From NCBI RefSeq assembly GCF_000284095.1, contig NC_017068.1:1178001-1242000 (forward strand): a stretch of 64,000 bases of DNA. Reading direction: 5' to 3'. The position numbers and the translations under genes were made by a program. The stretch comes from Selenomonas ruminantium subsp. lactilytica TAM6421. GTDB lineage: Bacteria > Bacillota > Negativicutes > Selenomonadales > Selenomonadaceae. The notes beneath the pieces are model-generated. The model was given only the letters and a program-made list of their open reading frames with translations. It made no database searches and was not told where the DNA came from. This document shows, piece by piece, positions 58,881 to 64,000 of this stretch (its first letter is position 1; the number at the start of each line of letters is the position of its first letter).

Positions 58881-60947
58881 TTGCAACTGACGGATTCGAT
58901 ACAATATGTGAAGGGCGTGGGCCCGAAAAAAACGGCGGAGCTGAAGCGGCTGGGGCTGCGTACGGTTTATGATCTGCTGACGTATTTTCCCCGTACCTAT
59001 GAAGACCAGAGTGTGCTGACGAAAATATCAGAACTGCAGGCTGGAGAAACGGTGACGGTGGCAGGCACGATTATGAATGTTTCCGAGCGGCAGGGCGGCC
59101 GGCGGGGCATGACCATATTGATGGCGCTGATTGGTGATGGCACAGGGATGCTGCAGGTTACCTGGTTCAATCAGAAGTATCTGAAAAACAAGCTGAAGGT
59201 GGGCAAAAAAGTCTTTGTGACCGGCAAGGCTGCCTATGCCTATGGCGGGCGGGGACAGTTTGCCATGAGCCAATTGCACAGCTTCGAGATTCTGGATGAG
59301 GAGGCAGAACCGGAGAGCCGGACGGGCATTGTGCCGGTTTATCCCGCTACGGAAAAGCTCAATCAGAAATTCTTCCGCAAGGTCATTGCCGGCCTGTTCG
59401 CGGAAGAACTCGCCATCCATGATCTGATTCCCCCGCGGGTGATGAAGGCTTATGGTTTGCTGACGCGTCAACAGGCGTTGCGGGATATGCATTTCCCCGC
59501 AGATTTTTCGGTGTTACAGGCGGCGCGGAAGCATCTGGCGTTTGAAGAACTCTACCTGATCCAATGCGGGCTGTTGCTGCTCAAGCGGCAGGCGCGGGAG
59601 AACAGCAAGGGCATCCGGCATCTGCTCAGCAGTGAGCTGGTGGCCAAGGTTCAGGCGGCTTTGCCCTTCCGGCTGACGGATGACCAGGCCCGGACTTGGC
59701 AGGAAATCCAGCGGGATATGGAAAGTCCCCTGCCCATGCGGCGCTTGGTGCAGGGTGATGTGGGCTCCGGCAAGACCGTCATCGCCATGCTGGCGCTGGT
59801 GAAAACCGTGGAAAACGGCTATCAGGGGGCACTGATGGCGCCCACGGAAATCCTGGCCAGCCAGCATTATGAAGGCTTCCTCTGGCAATTGGAGCCCTTG
59901 GGGATTCGCATCGGTTTCCTGTCCGGGCGGCTGACGAAAAAGAAGCGGGAGGAAATGTACGCCAGGATTGCGGCGCAGGAAGTGGATATTGTGATTGGCA
60001 CCCATGCGCTGATTCAGGAAGGCGTGGATTTTGCCAAACTCGGTCTGGTGGTCACCGATGAGCAGCACCGCTTTGGCATCGCCCAGCGGGCGGAGCTGGA
60101 GAAGAAGGGACATCTTATGCCGGATGTATTGGTCATGACGGCAACGCCGATTCCCCGCACCATGACCTTGACCGTCTATGGGGATCTGGATGTGTCCCTG
60201 ATTCAGCAGCTGCCGCCGGGGCGTCAGCCCATCCGTACCTTTGTGCGCAAGCCGGATAGGCGGGATCTGATCTATGATTATGTGCATCAGCAATTGGCCG
60301 CCGGGCGGCAGGCCTATGTGGTCTGTCCCTTGATTGAGATGAACGAGGAAAGCGATCTGCCCTCTGCCGAAGAAGTCTATGACGAACTGTGCTATGGGAT
60401 TTTCCGGGATATGCCTTGCGGTCTTGTCCATGGCAGGATGAAGGCGGCGGAAAAAGAGCAGGTGATGCAGGATTTCTATGAAGATAAGATAAAACTTTTG
60501 GTATCCACTACGGTAATCGAGGTGGGGGTCAATGTGCCCAATGCCAGCATCATGGTGGTGGAGCATGCGGAACGCTTTGGCCTGGCTCAGCTGCATCAGC
60601 TGCGGGGACGCATTGGCCGCGGGCAGTATAAATCCTACTGCATTCTCGTGTCGGAGATGAAGACGGAAAATGCCCGGGAGCGCCTCAAGATCATGGCCGA
60701 GACCAGTGATGGATTCAAGCTGGCGGAAGAAGATCTGCGCCTGCGGGGCCCGGGGCAGTTCTTCGGTTCCATGCAGCATGGCCTGCCGGATCTGAAGGTG
60801 GCGGATGTGCTGGGGGATATGGACATCCTGCTACAAGCCCGGCAGGCGGCCCAGGAAACCGTGGCCAGCCGTGAGGAACGGCAGGACATCCTGCCGATTC
60901 TGGCGCTGCAGTATAAGGAGCAGTTCGAAAATATCACGGATATTTGA
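58881..60947 (+). CDS. recG: ATP-dependent DNA helicase RecG
   Basis: 688 residues from TTG 58881 (GGATGTG upstream). RecG remodels stalled forks and branched DNA. It has an N-terminal wedge/OB domain (IQYVKGVGPKKTAELKRLG, VAGTIMNVSERQGGRRGM), SF2 motor with Walker A GDVGSGKT (Lys298), DEQH box at Asp393 and MTATPIPRT, and a C-terminal TRG region (LRGPGQFFGSMQHGLPDL). Full length. Confidence 0.96.
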   Translation: MQLTDSIQYVKGVGPKKTAELKRLGLRTVYDLLTYFPRTYEDQSVLTKISELQAGETVTVAGTIMNVSERQGGRRGMTILMALIGDGTGMLQVTWFNQKYLKNKLKVGKKVFVTGKAAYAYGGRGQFAMSQLHSFEILDEEAEPESRTGIVPVYPATEKLNQKFFRKVIAGLFAEELAIHDLIPPRVMKAYGLLTRQQALRDMHFPADFSVLQAARKHLAFEELYLIQCGLLLLKRQARENSKGIRHLLSSELVAKVQAALPFRLTDDQARTWQEIQRDMESPLPMRRLVQGDVGSGKTVIAMLALVKTVENGYQGALMAPTEILASQHYEGFLWQLEPLGIRIGFLSGRLTKKKREEMYARIAAQEVDIVIGTHALIQEGVDFAKLGLVVTDEQHRFGIAQRAELEKKGHLMPDVLVMTATPIPRTMTLTVYGDLDVSLIQQLPPGRQPIRTFVRKPDRRDLIYDYVHQQLAAGRQAYVVCPLIEMNEESDLPSAEEVYDELCYGIFRDMPCGLVHGRMKAAEKEQVMQDFYEDKIKLLVSTTVIEVGVNVPNASIMVVEHAERFGLAQLHQLRGRIGRGQYKSYCILVSEMKTENARERLKIMAETSDGFKLAEEDLRLRGPGQFFGSMQHGLPDLKVADVLGDMDILLQARQAAQETVASREERQDILPILALQYKEQFENITDI

Positions 60948-60968
60948 TGTATTTTTGTCGAGAACATC

Positions 60969-60996
60969 TTGACATAACACATAGACATAGTATACA
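60969..60996 (+). promoter_or_regulatory. dapB promoter
   Basis: TTGACA (60969-60974), 16 bases, TATACA (60991-60996), 38 bases before the TTG start. Confidence 0.65.
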
Positions 60997-61033
60997 ATAT
61001 TTTCAGCTTAAACATGCATGGGAGGCGTGTATC

Positions 61034-61828
61034 TTGGTAACAGTATTGGTGAATGGTGCCTGTGGCCGCATGGGGCAGGCCGTGTTGAAGGCTGTGCAGG
61101 AAGCGGAGGATCTGCAGCTGGTCGGCGCTGTGGATATCCGTGGCGGTGCTGACTGCGGTGAACTGGTCGGCTTGCCGAAAAACAATGTGACGGTGGAAAC
61201 GGATCTCACCGCAGCTTTGGAACGGCTCAAGCCGGAAGTTATGATTGACTTCACCCGTCCGGATGTGGTCTTTGACAATGTGATGGCGGCACTCAAGGCC
61301 AAGGTCAGTCCGGTGGTGGGTACGACGGGGCTCAGCGAGGAGCAGAAGACAGAAATCCGCAAGCTGGCAGAAGAAAATGACACGCCAGCCTTTATCGCGC
61401 CGAATTTTGCCATCGGTGCGGTCCTGATGATGGTTATGGCCAAGCAGGCGGCAAAATACATGCCTGAGGTGGAGATCATTGAACTCCATCATGACAATAA
61501 ACTCGATGCTCCCTCGGGGACGGCGGTGCAGACGGCGGCGATGATTGCCGAGGTGCGGGCGGCACATAAGCAGGGCCATCCGGAGGAAAAGGAAAAGATT
61601 GCAGGTGCCCGTGGTGCCGATTACGAGGGCATGCATATCCATAGCGTACGCCTGCCGGGCTATGTGGCTCATCAGGAAGTCATCTTCGGCGGTCTGGGAC
61701 AGACCCTTACGATCCGTCATGATTCCCTGAACCGGGAATCCTTTATGCCCGGTGTCGTGCTGGCTGCGCAGAAGGTTCGCGGTCTCAAGGGCTTGACTGT
61801 CGGTTTGGATAAACTCCTGGAGTTTTAA
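61034..61828 (+). CDS. dapB: 4-hydroxy-tetrahydrodipicolinate reductase
   Basis: 264 residues from TTG 61034 (GGGAGGCG nine bases upstream), matching the usual DapB length and MVTVLVNGACGRMG start. It reduces hydroxytetrahydrodipicolinate in lysine and diaminopimelate synthesis. NAD(P)-binding GACGRMG at residues 8-14, catalytic region ELHHDNKLDAPSGTA, later GARGADYEGMHIHSVRLPG in parts. asd follows 41 bases later, so the aspartate pathway genes are grouped. Confidence 0.96.
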   Translation: MVTVLVNGACGRMGQAVLKAVQEAEDLQLVGAVDIRGGADCGELVGLPKNNVTVETDLTAALERLKPEVMIDFTRPDVVFDNVMAALKAKVSPVVGTTGLSEEQKTEIRKLAEENDTPAFIAPNFAIGAVLMMVMAKQAAKYMPEVEIIELHHDNKLDAPSGTAVQTAAMIAEVRAAHKQGHPEEKEKIAGARGADYEGMHIHSVRLPGYVAHQEVIFGGLGQTLTIRHDSLNRESFMPGVVLAAQKVRGLKGLTVGLDKLLEF

Positions 61829-61869
61829 ATAACACAAAAAAGGCATAAGCAGCGAAAGGATGAAGGTTA

Positions 61870-62901
61870 ATGAAAAAGTATAATGTGGCAATCTTGGGGG
61901 CAACGGGTGCCGTTGGTCAGGAATTCCTGAACCTTATCGAGGAACGTAATTTCCCCTTTGCCGATTTGAAGATGCTGGCTTCCAAGCGCAGCGCCGGTAA
62001 AAAAATCCAGTTCATGGGCAAGGAATACACGGTTGAGGAAGCTACGGTGGATTCCTTCAAAGGCGTGGACATCGCTCTGTTCGCTGGCGGCAGCGCCAGC
62101 AAGGAGTTCGCTCCGGCTGCTGTAAAGGCTGGTGCTGTGGTTATCGATAACTCCAGCACCTTCCGCATGGACCCGGAAGTTCCTCTGGTTGTGCCGGAAG
62201 TCAACCCGGAAGCCATTGCCCAGCATAAGGGCATCATTGCCAATCCGAACTGCTCCACGATCATCATGGTCATGGCCCTGAAGCCGCTCTATGATATTTC
62301 CAAGATCAAGCGCGTGGTTGTTTCCACCTATCAGGCCGTATCCGGTGGCGGCAAGGAAGCCATGGCAGAGCTTGAGCAGCAGGTGGCCGATATCGTAGCA
62401 GGCAAGCCTGTTACGGCCAATATCCTGCCGGGTGCTGCCCTCAAGAAACATTATCAGATTGCCTTCAACCTGCTGCCGCAGATCGATGTCTTCAAGGAAA
62501 ACCTCTACACCAAAGAGGAAATGAAGATGATCGACGAGACAAAGAAGATCATGAGCGATCAGGATATGCGCATTACGGCTACCACCATCCGCGTGCCGGT
62601 ATACCGCAGCCATGCGGAATCCGTCAACGTGGAATTTGCGGACGAAGTCAGCGTCGAAGCTGCCCGCAAGGCCCTCGCAGCTTTCCCGGGTGTTGAAGTG
62701 GTGGACAATCCGGATGAACAGCTCTATCCGCAGCCGCTGGAAACCTCTGGCAAGAATGATGTAGCGGTTGGCCGTCTGCGCAAGGACTATTCCATCGAGA
62801 ATGGCCTGAACATGTGGATCTGCGGTGACCAGATCCGCAAGGGCGCAGCTCTCAATGCTCTGCAGATTGCTGAATATATGATTGAACATGAAATGGTGTA
62901 A
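61870..62901 (+). CDS. asd: Aspartate-semialdehyde dehydrogenase
   Basis: 343 residues. It reduces aspartyl phosphate to aspartate semialdehyde, the branch point to lysine/DAP, methionine and threonine. NADP loop ILGATGAVGQ, catalytic Cys128 in NPNCSTI, and TYQAVSGGGKEA. RBS AAAGGATGAAGG. It shares direction with dapB, which uses the pathway downstream. Confidence 0.97.
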   Translation: MKKYNVAILGATGAVGQEFLNLIEERNFPFADLKMLASKRSAGKKIQFMGKEYTVEEATVDSFKGVDIALFAGGSASKEFAPAAVKAGAVVIDNSSTFRMDPEVPLVVPEVNPEAIAQHKGIIANPNCSTIIMVMALKPLYDISKIKRVVVSTYQAVSGGGKEAMAELEQQVADIVAGKPVTANILPGAALKKHYQIAFNLLPQIDVFKENLYTKEEMKMIDETKKIMSDQDMRITATTIRVPVYRSHAESVNVEFADEVSVEAARKALAAFPGVEVVDNPDEQLYPQPLETSGKNDVAVGRLRKDYSIENGLNMWICGDQIRKGAALNALQIAEYMIEHEMV

Positions 62902-62918
62902 GCGCCATTGATGATATG

Positions 62919-62950
62919 GGACTGGCAGTATGACTGTCGGTCCTTTTCTT
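62919..62950 (+). terminator. Terminator of dapB-asd
   Basis: GGACTGGCAG (62919-62928) pairs with CTGTCGGTCC (62934-62943) with two G-U, then TTTTCTT. Confidence 0.7.
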
Positions 62951-63012
62951 ATGCATATGAGAAGTTTATGGAGTTATAATAAAATCCTATTGGAAACTTG
63001 CCTCTGGTGACA

Positions 63013-63041
63013 TTGAGATTTTTCTTGATTTTCGCTATAAT
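63013..63041 (+). promoter_or_regulatory. tatA promoter
   Basis: TTGAGA (63013-63018), 17 bases, TATAAT (63036-63041), 41 bases before the ATG. Confidence 0.65.
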
Positions 63042-63082
63042 GGATAGGTGTAGAAAGATTAACGGTTTTAGGAGGAATTATC

Positions 63083-63301
63083 ATGATTAGTCCATATACT
63101 GCAGGTGCGCTGGTGCTCGTAGCATTGATCGTGTTTGGCCCGAGCAAGCTGCCGGAAATCGGCAAGGCACTGGGCAAGGGCATCAAGGAATTCAAGTCCG
63201 GTGTGGCTGAGGAAAGCAAGAAACCGGAAGAGCAGCAGATGTTGAACGTGACCGAGCAGCCGAAAGAACTGCCTAAGGCTGACCAGCAGACGAAGCAGTA
63301 A
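63083..63301 (+). CDS. tatA: Twin-arginine translocase subunit TatA
   Basis: 72 residues, RBS TAGGAGGAATTATC. Short N-terminal membrane helix ([19 protein letters not shown]) with the [14 protein letters not shown] hinge, then an amphipathic helix and a charged tail. It forms the pore for folded proteins together with TatC encoded next. Confidence 0.93.
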   Translation: MISPYTAGALVLVALIVFGPSKLPEIGKALGKGIKEFKSGVAEESKKPEEQQMLNVTEQPKELPKADQQTKQ

Positions 63302-63314
63302 GCTGGTGGTGTAG

Positions 63315-64000
63315 ATGGCAGAAGAACAAAAATATGAAGAAATCGAGGCGCCAAAGCAGATTGGCGCCCCGGCAGATGCCGAAGTGGTGCTGGACGACGG
63401 CAGCATGTCCCTGATCGCCCATCTGACGGAGCTCAGGAGCCGGCTTATCAAGTGCCTGGTGGCGACGGCCATTGGCAGCTGCGTGGGCTACTTTTTCATT
63501 CAGGACATCATGCACTATATCACCCTGCCTGCAGGCAAGCTCTATTATATGCAGCCTGCGGAAGCCTTCTTCACCTATCTGAAGGTGGCCTGTGTGGCCG
63601 GGTTCCTCTTGGCACTGCCTATTATCTTTTGGCAGGTATGGCGGTTTTTCCTGCCGGCCCTGACCACCAGGGAACGCATGGTGCTTGGTATCGTGGTACC
63701 GACATCAGTCGTTCTTTTTTTCTGTGGGCTGGCTTTTTCCTTTTTCCTGGTATTGCCGGCGGGCATCAAGTTTTTCTTGGGCTTCGGCAATACGGAGCTG
63801 GAGGCATTATTATCCGTAAACAAATACTTTGACTTTGTCATCATGTTTGTGCTGCCCTTTGGCTTTATCTTTGAATTGCCGCTGGTCATGACCATCATGG
63901 GGAAACTGGGGCTGATCACTTCCGCCTTTCTCAAGAAGTATCAGCGGATCATCATCTTCCTATCCTTCGTGGTGGGGGCAATCATCACGCCGACGCCGGA
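63315..64000 (+). CDS. tatC: Twin-arginine translocase subunit TatC (partial, runs off the window)
   Basis: The first 228 codons from ATG 63315 are present, with no stop before the edge. An unusually long acidic N-terminal extension (~30 residues) precedes the TatC core SLIAHLTELRSRLIKCLV. Membrane helices follow, with the typical MQPAEAFFTYLKVACVAGF, PALTTRERM, and FVVGAIITPTPD at the edge. TatC recognises twin-arginine signals. Confidence 0.95.
   Translation, partial: MAEEQKYEEIEAPKQIGAPADAEVVLDDGSMSLIAHLTELRSRLIKCLVATAIGSCVGYFFIQDIMHYITLPAGKLYYMQPAEAFFTYLKVACVAGFLLALPIIFWQVWRFFLPALTTRERMVLGIVVPTSVVLFFCGLAFSFFLVLPAGIKFFLGFGNTELEALLSVNKYFDFVIMFVLPFGFIFELPLVMTIMGKLGLITSAFLKKYQRIIIFLSFVVGAIITPTP

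Overview
This window looks like a chromosome segment of an anaerobic diderm Firmicute of the Negativicutes, most likely Selenomonadaceae (inference). Grounds: the order ruvA-ruvB-queH-spoIID/lytB-queA, a pyruvate formate-lyase with its activase, recG-dapB-asd and tatA-tatC in one stretch, AGGAGG ribosome binding sites, and many GTG/TTG starts. No rRNA, tRNA or CRISPR array was seen.

Layout. (1) 1-2.3 kb: a partial exported protein, a P1-family (S58) peptidase and a secreted protein. (2) 2.35-16.0 kb: an accessory island, AT-rich at both ends. It holds a fragment of an ATP-binding/winged-helix regulator, a DUF6680-like membrane protein, a HEPN protein whose N-terminus looks phage-tail-derived, a type I restriction-modification operon (hsdM-hsdS-YhcG-like nuclease-hsdR) and a large membrane P-loop NTPase of the YobI/KAP type. 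Palindromes of the form TGAC-NN-GTCA lie at both edges. (3) 16.0-20.6 kb: the ruvAB-queH-spoIID-queA run. (4) 20,556-54,755: a complete-looking siphovirus-type prophage of about 34.2 kb integrated inside the 3' end of queA by a large serine recombinase. The attachment sites can be reconstructed from sequence: the phage brings a replacement for the last 28 codons of queA, and the displaced host end is still present at 54,754-54,843. (5) 54.8-64 kb: an unknown gene, a structured RNA leader before pflB, then pflB-pflA, recG, dapB, asd, tatA and the start of tatC.

Inside the prophage. The left arm holds the integrase, a hicAB module, several type I toxin-antitoxin-like loci (tiny membrane peptides with convergent antisense RNAs), a cI/cro-like switch with four ACAC-N5-GTGT operators, and an exonuclease-BRCT protein. 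It also holds several short membrane-peptide genes that overlap tail to tail with minus-strand genes encoding C-terminally membrane-anchored proteins. The middle carries an HUH-type rolling-circle Rep, ParA and ParB, which is plasmid-like equipment, then an ArpU-like late regulator. The right arm is a standard HK97-type head and long-tail module: HNH, terminases, portal, ClpP-like protease, capsid, connectors, major tail protein, a G/GT chaperone pair with a CCCAAAC slippery site, tape measure, tail tip proteins, holin and a two-domain endolysin. The tail-tip genes (47.2-52.9 kb) are visibly more AT-rich than the head genes.

How it works together (inference): the serine recombinase inserts the phage into queA while restoring a full-length QueA. 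The cI/cro operators hold lysogeny. HicAB and the type I-like modules would make the element addictive, and Rep/ParAB suggests an episomal phase. The neighbouring island adds restriction and candidate abortive-infection functions.
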